A stretch of 64,000 bases of DNA from Dyella flava (GCF_016904955.1 NZ_JADIKE010000036.1:200021-264020); one strand, 5' to 3'; shown: positions 39,025 to 48,112, counted from the first letter of the stretch. Made by a program: numbers and translations. The notes: generated by a model from the letters alone, not told the origin.

Positions 39025-39677
39025 TGCGCATCGTCTCCCGCTGCCGCGTTGTCGCCATTGCCGTTGGCGTTGCCCGAACTCGCCGCCGCATGCACGTAAC
39101 CGGCCAGCGTGAATTGCACTTCCAGCGGTGATGCGCCGCTCCTCTGCATGTTCAGCAGCGGATTGCGGTACACGCTGAAATCCTGCACGAACAGATAGGG
39201 TTTGCCCTTTTCCAGGGTGTAGAGCAGGCCAATCAGAGGTTGCATGTCGCAATGCAGGCTGATGCTCACCACGACCTTGCGATACGGATCACTTGCTGTG
39301 GTGCTCGGATTGGGCACCGGCATTTTCTGACTGACTTCGCAGCTGCCTTCCTGTGCATGCGCGGCGGCGTCATCGACCACGCGCTGCATCAATCCTGCGG
39401 CGGCTGCATTGGGGTCGGATTCGGGCAGGAAGGTGCTGTTGTCGGTCTGGCTATGGCCCAGCTCCGCCAGGCGCTTCTGCAATTGCGGTTTTTCGGCAAT
39501 CGCCGCAGCGTAACGGCTCTGGGTGTCGCGCAGATCATCCATCTGACTGTCGATATCGCGCAGCGGCGCCACGAACCACCAATGCAGCAACACGAAATAG
39601 GCCAGCACCAGCGCCAGCACCAGCAAGCTGATGGCAGCGATGCGGCTCTCGGCGGGTTTCATGGGCCGAAGATTCAT
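39021..39677 (-). CDS. gspM: Type II secretion protein M (XpsM)
   Basis: 218 residues. One N-terminal membrane segment (IAAISLLVLALVLAYFVLLHWWFVAPL), a helical stretch (IDSQMDDLRDTQSRYAAAIAEKPQLQKRLAEL) and a small periplasmic ferredoxin-like domain (VVSISLHCDMQPLIGLLYTLEKGKPYLFVQDFSVYRNP). It has the PilO/GspM_II shape seen in Xanthomonas-type systems and pairs with GspL. Both ends overlap neighbours by 4 bp. Confidence 0.9.
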   Translation of the reverse strand: MNLRPMKPAESRIAAISLLVLALVLAYFVLLHWWFVAPLRDIDSQMDDLRDTQSRYAAAIAEKPQLQKRLAELGHSQTDNSTFLPESDPNAAAAGLMQRVVDDAAAHAQEGSCEVSQKMPVPNPSTTASDPYRKVVVSISLHCDMQPLIGLLYTLEKGKPYLFVQDFSVYRNPLLNMQRSGASPLEVQFTLAGYVHAAASSGNANGNGDNAAAGDDAQ

Positions 39678-40834
39678 TGCGCTGCTCCCGCGCCGCTGTT
39701 GCTCGCTGGCTTGGCGCTGTTCGGCATGCGTAATTGCGCATCCATGAAGAAGCGTTCTTTGTTGGTGGCGGGATCGCGCTGGATAACGCCCTGGAAATTG
39801 GTGCCGGTAATCAGCTTGCTGCTTTGCAGGACATCGATCAGCGGCGCGGCCTTGTCGCTCTGCCCCTGCATGCCGACCCGTCCGCTGCTATCGATGGTGA
39901 AGCGTTCCAGCCAGGTGTCGTCGGGAATGCGCGCGGTGAGATCCTGCAGCACATCCACTACCGCCACCGAATCCATCTTGCGCCGTGCGAGAAATCCCGA
40001 CGCGCCGGCGCTGTCTTCCAACTGCTTGCGCAGCAGGGCCACTTTCTGGGCGTCGCCATGCATGTCGTCGACCTGAGTTTGCATGGCCGCCAACGCCTCT
40101 TCGCGATTGTGCAGCCATTGTCCAAGACAGAGCACCAGCAGCAGCGCCGCGGCACCGGCCAGCATCAGGTTCAGACGACGGCGCGGATCACGCTGCACGC
40201 GCGCCATCTCGGGCGGCAGCAGGTTTACACCCAGGCGCTTGTCCCCTTCGCACAGATCCACTGCGTCGATCGCGATGCCCGCATTGCGCAAATGCTCAAG
40301 CTTGGCATCCACCGATGTACGCGGCGCAACGATCAGTTCGGCCGCGATGCGGCCGGCCGGTGCGGAACCTGGCAGTTCGCGCAGGTCGTAGTACACCTGA
40401 TCGGTCCGGAACGGCGTCTGCCGATCCATTTCGAAGGCGCCGATCTGGCGCAGGTTGTCGCGCGCCACTTCCGGCAGCAATAGACGCCGGCGCAGTACCG
40501 CCTCTAGCGGCAGGCACAGGGCGAGCCGTAGATCCTGCCGGTCCACGCCTGCCACGGCGGTGTTCAACATCGCCTGTTGCGTCGGTGCGTCGAGGGTGTC
40601 GCTCCATGGCGCGGTGGTTTGCGCTTGTCCGCTGCGCCGGACATGCCAGTGGCCGTCTTCATGCCGCAGCAGGCACCACACGTTGCCGCTGCTGAACAGC
40701 GACTGCCAGCGCACCGGCAACAAACTGCGCAATTCGCCGCCCCACCAGGCCAGAAAACCAGGCAGAGGCGACCCGCGCCATGCGCGGCGTGCGCGTTCAA
40801 GCTGCGGTCGCAGTGTCTGCGTAGCGGAATTCAC
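39674..40834 (-). CDS. gspL: Type II secretion protein L (XpsL)
   Basis: 386 residues. The cytoplasmic part (1-~215) is actin-like/PilM-like and recruits the ATPase GspE. A membrane segment (LNLMLAGAAALLLVLCLGQWL, ~222-242) leads into a coiled stretch and a PilN-like periplasmic domain (about 290-365: VVDVLQDLTARIPDDTWLERFTIDSSGRVGMQGQS). The PilN-like domain is typical of the Xanthomonas branch. It overlaps gspK and gspM by 4 bp each. Confidence 0.9.
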   Translation of the reverse strand: MNSATQTLRPQLERARRAWRGSPLPGFLAWWGGELRSLLPVRWQSLFSSGNVWCLLRHEDGHWHVRRSGQAQTTAPWSDTLDAPTQQAMLNTAVAGVDRQDLRLALCLPLEAVLRRRLLLPEVARDNLRQIGAFEMDRQTPFRTDQVYYDLRELPGSAPAGRIAAELIVAPRTSVDAKLEHLRNAGIAIDAVDLCEGDKRLGVNLLPPEMARVQRDPRRRLNLMLAGAAALLLVLCLGQWLHNREEALAAMQTQVDDMHGDAQKVALLRKQLEDSAGASGFLARRKMDSVAVVDVLQDLTARIPDDTWLERFTIDSSGRVGMQGQSDKAAPLIDVLQSSKLITGTNFQGVIQRDPATNKERFFMDAQLRMPNSAKPASNSGAGAAQ

Positions 40835-41703
40835 TCCCCATCTCCCTCTTGCCAGCGCAGCACCGCAAAAGCTTGCGAACCGGGCCGAAATCCTTGCAAA
40901 CGTACCGTGGCGCGCAGCACCGCGCGCGTTCCATCGGCGAGCACGGCTTCTGAGCGAATACTATGCGTGATGCCATTATTGGCGAACAGCCCCACCCCAC
41001 TATTGGCAGCGGCATTGGCTGGACGCGCTGCGATCGTCGCCGCAGCTTGTTGCAGGTTCATGCCAGGCGGGATAGAGGCTAGCGCAAGCAATGGCGCGGT
41101 GTTGGGATCGGGACTGGGCCGTCCTGACCAGATTGTGACGTAGGGCGCAACGGCCTCATACACGTCGGGCGTCATGCCCAGCACCATCTGCAACTCCTCG
41201 ACACTGAGGAACGGTCCATTACGCGGCCCGTAATCGCGGCCGGCCGCCGCATAGACAGCCGCACGCTGCGCGGCCTGCTGCTGGGTCATCGGAAAGCTGC
41301 GCCAGTCGACGATGGCCTGGGCGATCGCCGCGGCATGCGGCGCATCGACACCGGCATTGCGGAACAGATTGTTGAGTACATCCGGCGTCGCGGCATTGAG
41401 ATCGACCTTGCCACCTTCGGCGATCACCGAGACGGCAACCTTGGCGCCGTCGTACGCAAAGGGATACACGCGCCCGTCCGCGACCCAACGATCATTCATG
41501 TTGGGTGCCTGCAAGGCATAGATGGCGCGCATCACGCCGGCTTCGGCGGCGTAATGCGCACGTGTCTGTTCAAACTGATAGGTGGCCTGCAAACCTTCGG
41601 TATGCGCCAGCATGGCGTAGCCACCAAGCAGGATGGCGAGCAGCGTACATGCCCACATCACCAGCAGCAGTGCGACACCGCGCTGAGCACGCTTCTTGAT
41701 CAT
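40831..41703 (-). CDS. gspK: Type II secretion minor pseudopilin GspK
   Basis: 290 residues. Prepilin leader MIKKRAQRG|VALLLVMWACTLLAIL lacks the Glu at +5, which is normal for GspK, the tip pseudopilin. The large globular domain contains GGKVDLNAATPDVLNNLF and the helix-hairpin segments characteristic of the family (FLSVEELQMVLGMTPDVYEAVAPYVTIW). It caps the pseudopilus together with GspI and GspJ. ATGA overlap with gspJ upstream and gspL downstream. Confidence 0.93.
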   Translation of the reverse strand: MIKKRAQRGVALLLVMWACTLLAILLGGYAMLAHTEGLQATYQFEQTRAHYAAEAGVMRAIYALQAPNMNDRWVADGRVYPFAYDGAKVAVSVIAEGGKVDLNAATPDVLNNLFRNAGVDAPHAAAIAQAIVDWRSFPMTQQQAAQRAAVYAAAGRDYGPRNGPFLSVEELQMVLGMTPDVYEAVAPYVTIWSGRPSPDPNTAPLLALASIPPGMNLQQAAATIAARPANAAANSGVGLFANNGITHSIRSEAVLADGTRAVLRATVRLQGFRPGSQAFAVLRWQEGDGE

Positions 41704-42368
41704 GGCCCGGCTCCCGGACCGTTGAATCCACGCAGCAGATTACCCGTGCCTTGCACGGCGGCGGCATTCACACGCAATGGCGCGCTCAGCTGCGGCCATT
41801 CGCGGCCATCCTGCAGCGCCAGCTTGATGCTGACGATATTCGGCATATTGCCGGTGCTGTTCCAGTCGCTCTGCCAGTCCATCGCCTGGCCCTGCTGGTT
41901 AATACCGCGATAACTGAAACTGCCATCGACCACGCCGTCGACCAGCACCTGCGGCTCACCCAAGGGTTTGGGCTTGCTGCCGTCCGGTGGCAGCATGACC
42001 AGGCTCGCGACCAGTTGCTTGCCCTTGTCGCCGTTGGAAACCAGTTTGACGTCGATCAGCTGCGGTCCAAACTGGCCCAGGTAGCCGGGCAGCGGCGCCG
42101 CAAAACGCATCTCATTGCTGCTGCCGATGAAGAAGATGCTGTTGCCGTTATCGTCACGGGCGATCGCCTGCGTCATGGCCTGTTCCAGCTCGCGGCGCAG
42201 GAACATTTGCGCGGAACGCACATCATCCAGTTGTTCGATCTTCAAGGTGCCGGCTCTCACCGTGTGCGTCGCTGATCGCACGCCCGAGTAAACCCCCAGC
42301 AGCAACAGCGACAGCAGCACCAGCGCGCCGAGCACTTCCAACAAGGTAAAGCCGGCTGCACGTTTCAT
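41700..42368 (-). CDS. gspJ: Type II secretion minor pseudopilin GspJ
   Basis: 222 residues. Prepilin leader MKRAAG|FTLLEVLGALVLLSLLLLGVYSG with Glu at +5, then the GspJ globular domain (DVRSAQMFLRRELEQAMTQAIAR, VVDGSFSYRGINQQGQAMDWQSDWN). The start ATG (42368) overlaps the gspI stop; a longer open frame from 42545 runs through gspI and is rejected. Works with GspI and GspK at the pseudopilus tip. Confidence 0.92.
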   Translation of the reverse strand: MKRAAGFTLLEVLGALVLLSLLLLGVYSGVRSATHTVRAGTLKIEQLDDVRSAQMFLRRELEQAMTQAIARDDNGNSIFFIGSSNEMRFAAPLPGYLGQFGPQLIDVKLVSNGDKGKQLVASLVMLPPDGSKPKPLGEPQVLVDGVVDGSFSYRGINQQGQAMDWQSDWNSTGNMPNIVSIKLALQDGREWPQLSAPLRVNAAAVQGTGNLLRGFNGPGAGP

Positions 42369-42787
42369 AATGACGGCGCCGCGTTGTTGGGACTGCCGAT
42401 ACGCAGCGTGCTGAAATGCGCCGTGCGCTGGAACGGTCCGGAACCCCACATCACATCCAGGTTGAGCTGATACATCTGCAGCGCGTTGGCGTTGGGCGCC
42501 GGCGTCACGCCAGGCGCCACCCACGGCACGACTTCCAGCCGCCATCGATAGTGATCATCGAATTGCCCCTGGCTGACGCCGGGCTGGATGGGGTCCAGCG
42601 CAAAGCGTGTATCCATGAGCGAACGCGCCCACAACGCAGCCTGCGTGTATTCGGACGCATTCTGCGAAAGCCGGATCGAGCCGCCCGCCACTTCCATCAG
42701 CGCGCCGAAGGTGACCGCCAGCAACAGAATCGCTGCGATCACTTCAAGCAGGCTGAAGCCGCGGGCGTGGCGGGCCGACATGCTCAT
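42365..42787 (-). CDS. gspI: Type II secretion minor pseudopilin GspI
   Basis: 140 residues. Prepilin leader MSMSARHARG|FSLLEVIAAILLLAVTFGALMEVAGG, then the small GspI domain (YTQAALWARSLMDTRFAL, YRWRLEVVPWVAP). Its length fits the family (about 120-140). It overlaps gspH and gspJ by 4 bp. Confidence 0.92.
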   Translation of the reverse strand: MSMSARHARGFSLLEVIAAILLLAVTFGALMEVAGGSIRLSQNASEYTQAALWARSLMDTRFALDPIQPGVSQGQFDDHYRWRLEVVPWVAPGVTPAPNANALQMYQLNLDVMWGSGPFQRTAHFSTLRIGSPNNAAPSL

Positions 42788-43338
42788 GAATGCTCAGCCG
42801 TGTCGAACAAGGTGATGGCGCCGGTCAGCCAGGACACGTTGACGTGCCATTCGCGCTGGCCGCTGCGTAGCGTGATGCGTCCTCCGGTGGAACTGCCATC
42901 GGGGAAAAAGCGAATGCGCGCGACATCGCCGGCGCTCTGGTCGCTGGTCGCGCTCGTTACCGAAAGCTCCAGCCCTTTGGGCAGACGCACATCGCGCTGA
43001 TCCGCACCGCGATAGGTGCCATTGCCCGTGTTGACCTGAAAAATCCGCTGCTCTCCATGCACGATCGCCTGCGTACGCGTGGTGCGCAACGCAGCCGCCA
43101 GTTCACCGGCGGCCGCATTGATGCGCGCGCTGGCCAGGCCATGCGCGACGGAGATGGATACCGCCGCCGCAGCGATCCCGATCAGGATGATGACGGCCAG
43201 CATTTCCAGCAGCGTGAAGGCGCGCTGGGCGCGCCGGGAGCGGGAAAGCGGGAACGGGGAAACGCGGGAACGCGTCACGTGATGAAGCTGCGCTCCGCCA
43301 CGTTCTGCATGCCCCGCTCCCCATCCCCGGATTTTCAC
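42784..43338 (-). CDS. gspH: Type II secretion minor pseudopilin GspH
   Basis: 184 residues if translation begins at the GTG (43338) that overlaps the gspG stop, in line with the coupling seen along the operon. The prepilin motif RA|FTLLEMLAVIILIGIAAAAVSIS is then preceded by 40 residues, long for a class III leader. A GTG at 43278 would give a 20-residue basic leader (VTRSRVSPFPLSRSRRAQRA). After the helix comes a GspH domain (LAAALRTTRTQAIVHGEQRIFQVN, DVARIRFFPDGSSTGGRITLRSGQREW). Confidence 0.88.
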   Translation of the reverse strand: MKIRGWGAGHAERGGAQLHHVTRSRVSPFPLSRSRRAQRAFTLLEMLAVIILIGIAAAAVSISVAHGLASARINAAAGELAAALRTTRTQAIVHGEQRIFQVNTGNGTYRGADQRDVRLPKGLELSVTSATSDQSAGDVARIRFFPDGSSTGGRITLRSGQREWHVNVSWLTGAITLFDTAEHS

Positions 43339-43775
43339 TGCCAGTTACCCACATCCGCGTCGTAGCCCTCACCGCCCGGCTTGCCATCGCGGCCGTAGAA
43401 GATCAGGTCGTAATTGCCGTGTTCACCGGGGTACTTGTAGCCAAAATCGTGACCCCACGGATCCTTGAGCTGCGAAGGCTTCACATAAGGACCTTGCCAG
43501 TTGGTCGCATTCGCCGGCTTGTTGACCAGATCTTCCAATTGCGCCGGCGGCGAGCCGTTGTCCAGCGAATAGCTGTCGATCGCCTGGCTGAGCGTGATGA
43601 GCTGCGCCTTGCCGGCACCGTATTTGCCCTTGTCCACGCTGCTGCCGACCTGGCGGACCACGATGGCGCCGACGATGCCGATCAGCACGATCACCGCCAG
43701 CATCTCCAGCAGGGTGAAGCCGGCGCTGCGCGCGGGATGACGCAGTTGCCGGGTTCGAGGATATCTGTACTGCAT
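43335..43775 (-). CDS. gspG: Type II secretion major pseudopilin GspG
   Basis: 146 residues. Leader MQYRYPRTRQLRHPARSAG|FTLLEMLAVIVLIGIVGAIVV, then the conserved GspG body: KGKYGAGKAQLITLSQAIDSYSLDNGSPP, LEDLVNKP, GPYVKPSQLKDPWGHDFGYKYPGEHGNYDLIFYGRDGKPGGEGYDADVGNW. The loop with DPWG and the acidic GGEGYDADVGNW end is the calcium-site region of major pseudopilins. It forms the shaft of the pseudopilus. ATG 43775 has GGAG upstream; an in-frame extension to 43838 is not needed. Confidence 0.95.
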   Translation of the reverse strand: MQYRYPRTRQLRHPARSAGFTLLEMLAVIVLIGIVGAIVVRQVGSSVDKGKYGAGKAQLITLSQAIDSYSLDNGSPPAQLEDLVNKPANATNWQGPYVKPSQLKDPWGHDFGYKYPGEHGNYDLIFYGRDGKPGGEGYDADVGNWQ

Positions 43776-43834
43776 GGGCTGATTTCTCCGTTTTATGCCT
43801 GGATCGATGAGATGGGTGGATCGGACCGCGCCGA

Positions 43835-45052
43835 TCACTGGATATTGCTGGTGAGACTGAGCAGAGGCAGCAGGATGGCCGCCATGATGATGGCCACAAA
43901 GACGGTCATGATGATGGTGAGCGCGGGTACGAGCGCCGCCAGCAGGCGGTCGATGGAGCGGCGGCTTTCCAGCTCGAAGGTGTCGGCGACTTTCAGCAGC
44001 ATGGTGTCCAGCTGGCCGGCCTCCTCGCCCACCTGCACCATCTGGATCGCCAGTCGCGGAAACCGCTGCGATTGCGACAGCGCAAGACTGAGGCCGTTAC
44101 CGCCCTTGACCATCTCGGTCGCCTGAATCAGCGATTCGTCCAACGCCTTGTTCGAGGTGACCATGCGCGCAATGCCCAGCGCGGACAGCAGCGGCACGCC
44201 GTTCTTCACCAGCGTACCGAGCGTGCGCGCCAGACGCGCGGTTTCCACCTTCAACACCAGCGGACCGACGAGGCGCATCTTGAGCAGGCGTTCGTGCCAG
44301 GCCAGCCGCATGGCGGGATCGCGCATACGCGCGCGCCACACGAACACGCCGCCCACCACGATCACCGCGATCAGCCACCACCAATCCTGCAAGGTGGTGC
44401 CCAGCGCCAGCACGGCGCGGGTGATCCAGGGAATCGGCACCTGCATATCCTGGAAGATCGGCACGAACTGCGGCACCACGTAAGTGAGCAGCAACAGCAG
44501 CGAGCCGAACACGCCGACCATCAGGAATGCCGGATAGATCAGCGCATTGATGATGCTGCCGCGCAATTGCTGGGTGCGTTCCAGGTAATCGGCGAGACGA
44601 CGCAGCGTGTCCTCCAGCGAGCCACCGACCTCGCCCGCGCGCACCAAGGCGATGTAGAGCTTGGGAAACACGCCATGCTCTTCATCTAGGGCTTGCGACA
44701 ACGGCGTACCGCCGCGCACGCGATCGCGCACGCGTTCGATCAGTTTCTTGGCGTGCTCGCCTTCGGGCAGATCCATCAGGATGCCCAGGGCGCGGTCCAG
44801 CGGCTGTCCCGCACCCAGCAAAGTGGCGAGCTGGTGCGTGAACTGCGCGAGCTGATCACCGTTGAAAGGTCCGCGCTTGAACAGCCCGGCAAAACCGGTG
44901 CCCTCGCCGCCCGCATCGGCAGGTTTGGCTTCGAGCGGCGTGTGCCCCTGATCCTGCAGGCGCACGATCACTTCATCGAGGCTGGCCGCCTCCATCTGTC
45001 CTTGAACGATTTCACCGGCGGCACTGACAGCGCGGTAGCGGAATTGACTCAT
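43835..45052 (-). CDS. gspF: Type II secretion inner-membrane platform protein GspF
   Basis: 405 residues, PilC/GspF family. Two T2SSF cytoplasmic domains (about 70-195 and 270-395) are separated by membrane segments (FLMVGVFGSLLLLLTYVVPQF, WWWLIAVIVVGGVFVW) and closed by a third (ALTIIMTVFVAIIMAAILLPL). Motifs include FTHQLATLLGAGQPLDRALGIL, ALVRAGEVGGSLEDTLRRLADYLER and MVQVGEEAGQLDTMLLKVADTF. It ends 60 bases before gspG and is separated from gspE by REP elements. Confidence 0.95.
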   Translation of the reverse strand: MSQFRYRAVSAAGEIVQGQMEAASLDEVIVRLQDQGHTPLEAKPADAGGEGTGFAGLFKRGPFNGDQLAQFTHQLATLLGAGQPLDRALGILMDLPEGEHAKKLIERVRDRVRGGTPLSQALDEEHGVFPKLYIALVRAGEVGGSLEDTLRRLADYLERTQQLRGSIINALIYPAFLMVGVFGSLLLLLTYVVPQFVPIFQDMQVPIPWITRAVLALGTTLQDWWWLIAVIVVGGVFVWRARMRDPAMRLAWHERLLKMRLVGPLVLKVETARLARTLGTLVKNGVPLLSALGIARMVTSNKALDESLIQATEMVKGGNGLSLALSQSQRFPRLAIQMVQVGEEAGQLDTMLLKVADTFELESRRSIDRLLAALVPALTIIMTVFVAIIMAAILLPLLSLTSNIQ

Positions 45053-45075
45053 AGAAAATGGCTTTTTGCGTTCGC

Positions 45076-45270
45076 CTCCTCTCCCCTTCGGGCGACCCGA
45101 AGGTAGTCCCGTGGGAGAGAGGATTGAGGTGAGGGGCCAGTCTTGCGCTGACCTATATCGAAGCTCGCTCCGATGTAAGCGAGGGGCAAGAGCACCCCCT
45201 CACCCCAACCCTCTCCCCGGAGGGGAGAGGGAGCAAAAGCAGTGTGCTCTCTCCACAAGGGAGAGGGAGT
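45076..45270. repeat. REP cluster inserted between gspE and gspF
   Basis: Three REP-related units fill the 267-base spacer. A long variant at 45076-45139 has an extra GACCCGAAGGTAGTCCC-type insert. A standard inverse unit lies at 45193-45234 and a degenerate third at 45244-45270. They interrupt an otherwise tightly coupled operon. Because gspE is upstream, these hairpins would sit in the mRNA before gspF and could lower or stabilise the distal message. Confidence 0.85.
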
Positions 45271-45319
45271 AGAAGCAGTTCGCTCCCCCCTGAAGAGCGC
45301 GCGCGCAAAAGCGGCGGCG

Positions 45320-47053
45320 TCAACCTTCCTGCGTGACACGCAACACCTCCTCAATGGTGGTGATGCCTGCCACCGCTTTGGCGATGCCGTCTTCATACAT
45401 CGTGCGCATGCCTTCGGCGCGCGACTGCTTTTCGATCTCACCAGCGTCGGCGCGCTGCATCACCAGGCGGCGCAATGGATCGCTCATCACCAGGAATTCC
45501 ATGATCGCGCGGCGACCGCGGTAACCGGTGGGATTGGCCGCGCTGCTGCCCGGTTTCCACAACCGGATCGGGCGTTCGTCGGTGTATTTCTCCAGCTCGA
45601 ACTGCTGGATGACTTCCGGCGGCGCTTCATAGGGAATCGCCGTTTCCGGATCGAGGCGGCGCACCAGTCGCTGCGCGAGGATGCCGTTGACGGTGGAGCC
45701 GAGCAGGTAATCCTCCACGCCCATGTCGAGCATGCGGGTGACACCGCCGGCCGCGCTGTTGGTGTGCAGCGTGGACAGCACCAGGTGACCGGTGAGCGCG
45801 GACTGGATGGCGATGCGGCAGGTTTCCAGATCGCGCATTTCGCCGATCATGATCACGTCCGGGTCCTGGCGCATGATCGAGCGCAAGGCGTTGGCGAAAT
45901 CCAGGCCGATCTGCGGCTTCACCTGGATCTGGTTGATGCCTTCGAGCTGGTATTCGACCGGGTCTTCGACCGTGATGATCTTCACGCCCGGCGTGTTGAT
46001 CTTCGACAGCGCGGTGTAGAGCGTGGTGGTTTTGCCGGAGCCGGTCGGACCTGTTACCAGCAAGATGCCGTGCGGGCGTTGCAGCACCTCCACAAAACGT
46101 TCACGAAACGCATCGGTAAAGCCCAGCGACGCGAAATCGAACACGACGGTTTCACGATCGAGAATACGCATGACCACCGATTCACCGAAGCTGGTCGGCA
46201 CAGTGGAAACACGCAGGTCCAGCTCCTTGCCCTGCACGCGCAGCTGGATGCGGCCGTCTTGCGGTAAACGGCGCTCGGCGATGTTGAGCTTGGCCATGAT
46301 CTTGACGCGGCTGATCACCGCGGCGGTGGAACTGGAAGGTGGCGCTTCCACTTCATGCAGGACGCCATCGATGCGATAGCGCACCTTCAGGCGATTCTCG
46401 AACGGTTCGATATGCACGTCGGAGGCGCGCTGTTCCACCGCACGCTGCAGGATCAGGTTCACCAGGCGGATCACCGGCGCCTCGGAGGCGAGGTCGCGCA
46501 GGTGCTCCACGTCGTCTTCCTGCGCGGCGCTGCCATCGAGGTTTTCCACGATGGTGCCCATCGCCGAACGGCCCTGCCCGTAGTAGCGCTCGATCAGGTC
46601 GTCGATTTCCGAGCGCAGGCCGATGCACAGCGACACCGGCCGGCCCGATGCCAGACGCACGGCATGCAATGGATAGGGATCGGCCGGATCGGCCACCACC
46701 AGCATCAGCCCGTCTTCACCGGAACGCACCGGCACCACGTGCTGCTGTTTGAGAAAGCGCACCGAGATATCCAGATCCGCCGGCGGCATGTCCGGCACAT
46801 CCTTGACCACCAGCAACGGGGCATGCAGACGTTCCGCCCAGGCTTCGGCAAGTTCACGCTCGGAGACCAGGCCCAGTCGCGCCAGCAGCGCAGTGAGGGT
46901 GCCCTCGGGCGACTCCTCGTGCAGGCGCCGGGCGCGAGCCAGATCGTTGTCTTTCAAGCGCCCACGCGCCACCAGCAGCGCGCACACTGCCGATTCAAGG
47001 TCATCCGTGGCTTTAGCGTTCCCAACGGACGCCGGCTTTACGACTGCCGACAT
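45320..47053 (-). CDS. gspE: Type II secretion ATPase GspE (XpsE)
   Basis: 577 residues. The N-terminal T2SSE_N/MshEN-like domain (about 25-165) is followed by the ATPase: Walker A GPTGSGKTTT near 333-342, Asp box TVEDPVEYQLEGINQIQV, Walker B region RSIMRQDPDVIMIGEMRD, and His box LVLSTLHTNSAAGGVTRML. The C-terminal subdomain lacks the two CxxC pairs (tetracysteine metal motif) seen in most GspE proteins; where they should be the sequence reads RLDPETAIPYEAPPEV and SSAANPTGYRGRRAI. It powers pseudopilus assembly from the cytoplasm. First gene of the xps-order operon; divergent from tatD. Confidence 0.95.
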   Translation of the reverse strand: MSAVVKPASVGNAKATDDLESAVCALLVARGRLKDNDLARARRLHEESPEGTLTALLARLGLVSERELAEAWAERLHAPLLVVKDVPDMPPADLDISVRFLKQQHVVPVRSGEDGLMLVVADPADPYPLHAVRLASGRPVSLCIGLRSEIDDLIERYYGQGRSAMGTIVENLDGSAAQEDDVEHLRDLASEAPVIRLVNLILQRAVEQRASDVHIEPFENRLKVRYRIDGVLHEVEAPPSSSTAAVISRVKIMAKLNIAERRLPQDGRIQLRVQGKELDLRVSTVPTSFGESVVMRILDRETVVFDFASLGFTDAFRERFVEVLQRPHGILLVTGPTGSGKTTTLYTALSKINTPGVKIITVEDPVEYQLEGINQIQVKPQIGLDFANALRSIMRQDPDVIMIGEMRDLETCRIAIQSALTGHLVLSTLHTNSAAGGVTRMLDMGVEDYLLGSTVNGILAQRLVRRLDPETAIPYEAPPEVIQQFELEKYTDERPIRLWKPGSSAANPTGYRGRRAIMEFLVMSDPLRRLVMQRADAGEIEKQSRAEGMRTMYEDGIAKAVAGITTIEEVLRVTQEG

Positions 47054-47264
47054 GCTCCACCCCGCTCGTAACTACTTTGTTAAAACATGTCTTGCCCACC
47101 CGGCGCGCCTTCACGTCGAATAGGTCAATCCCATTCGTAACACATCCACAAAGCCGCTGGCGAGCCTTGCGTAGCAGGTGCTGGCGCTTACGGGTCAACG
47201 GTTCATGATGGACTGGGCGGTGGGATTAATGAATGGGACAATAAAAACTTAAAAAGGGTTCTCC

Positions 47265-48053
47265 ATGCAGCTTATTGATATCGGGACCAATCTCACCCAC
47301 GAGTCCTTCCGGCACGATTTCCCCGCCGTTCTCGACCGTGCCCGGGCGCACGGAGTGATCCAGATGGTCGTCACCGGCGCGTCACATGACGGTAGCGAAC
47401 ACGCCCTGGAATTGGCCCGCGCTCATCCTGGCCTGCTCTACGCGACTGCCGGCGTGCATCCGCACCACGCCGTCGACTACCACGACGCGACCGACCAACG
47501 CATGCGTGAACTGGCGCAGTTGCCGGAAGTTCGCGCAGTGGGCGAAACCGGCCTGGATTATCACCGCAATTATTCGCCGCGCGATGTGCAACTGCAGGTG
47601 TTCGAGCGGCAACTGCAAATTGCCGTGGATGCGGGCAAGCCGCTGTTCCTGCATCAGCGCGATGCGCATCACGATTTCATCGCCCTGTTGAAGCGCTATC
47701 GCGAGAAGGTTCCCGCCGCGGTCGTGCACTGTTTCACCGACACCCGCGAAGCGCTGCACGATTACCTGGCGCTGGATTGCCACATCGGCATTACGGGCTG
47801 GATCTGCGACGAGCGGCGAGGCACGCATCTGCGTGAATTCGTGCGCGAGATCCCGGCAGATCGTTTGATGATCGAAACTGATGCACCCTATTTGCTACCG
47901 CGCACGGTGCGGCCGCAGCCAAGTCATCGGCGCAATGAGCCGATGTATTTGAAGCATATCTGTGAGGAAATCGCGCGCGACCGTGGCGAACCGGCGGAGG
48001 TTACCGCGGCGAACAGCACTGCGACGGCGATCGCATTTTTCGGGTTGAAATAA
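47265..48053 (+). CDS. tatD: TatD-family metal-dependent DNase
   Basis: 262 residues, TIM-barrel hydrolase. Metal ligands as in the family: the N-terminal motif is MQLIDIGTNLTH, with Asn and His in place of the usual H-x-H, as in E. coli TatD itself. The Glu is in AVGETGLDYHRNYSP, and His residues are in PLFLHQRDAHHDF and VVHCFTDTREAL. The Asp is in LMIETDAPYLLPR. RRNEPMYLKHICEEIA near the end matches TatD rather than YcfH or YjjV. TatD is a 3'-5' exonuclease linked to DNA repair. Ribosome site AAAAGGGTT before ATG 47265. Confidence 0.92.
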   Translation: MQLIDIGTNLTHESFRHDFPAVLDRARAHGVIQMVVTGASHDGSEHALELARAHPGLLYATAGVHPHHAVDYHDATDQRMRELAQLPEVRAVGETGLDYHRNYSPRDVQLQVFERQLQIAVDAGKPLFLHQRDAHHDFIALLKRYREKVPAAVVHCFTDTREALHDYLALDCHIGITGWICDERRGTHLREFVREIPADRLMIETDAPYLLPRTVRPQPSHRRNEPMYLKHICEEIARDRGEPAEVTAANSTATAIAFFGLK

Positions 48054-48112
48054 GCAGGTTCACTTCACCGCGTATTCCCACAACCTCGTCATTCCGGCGA
48101 TGAGGGCTTTAC

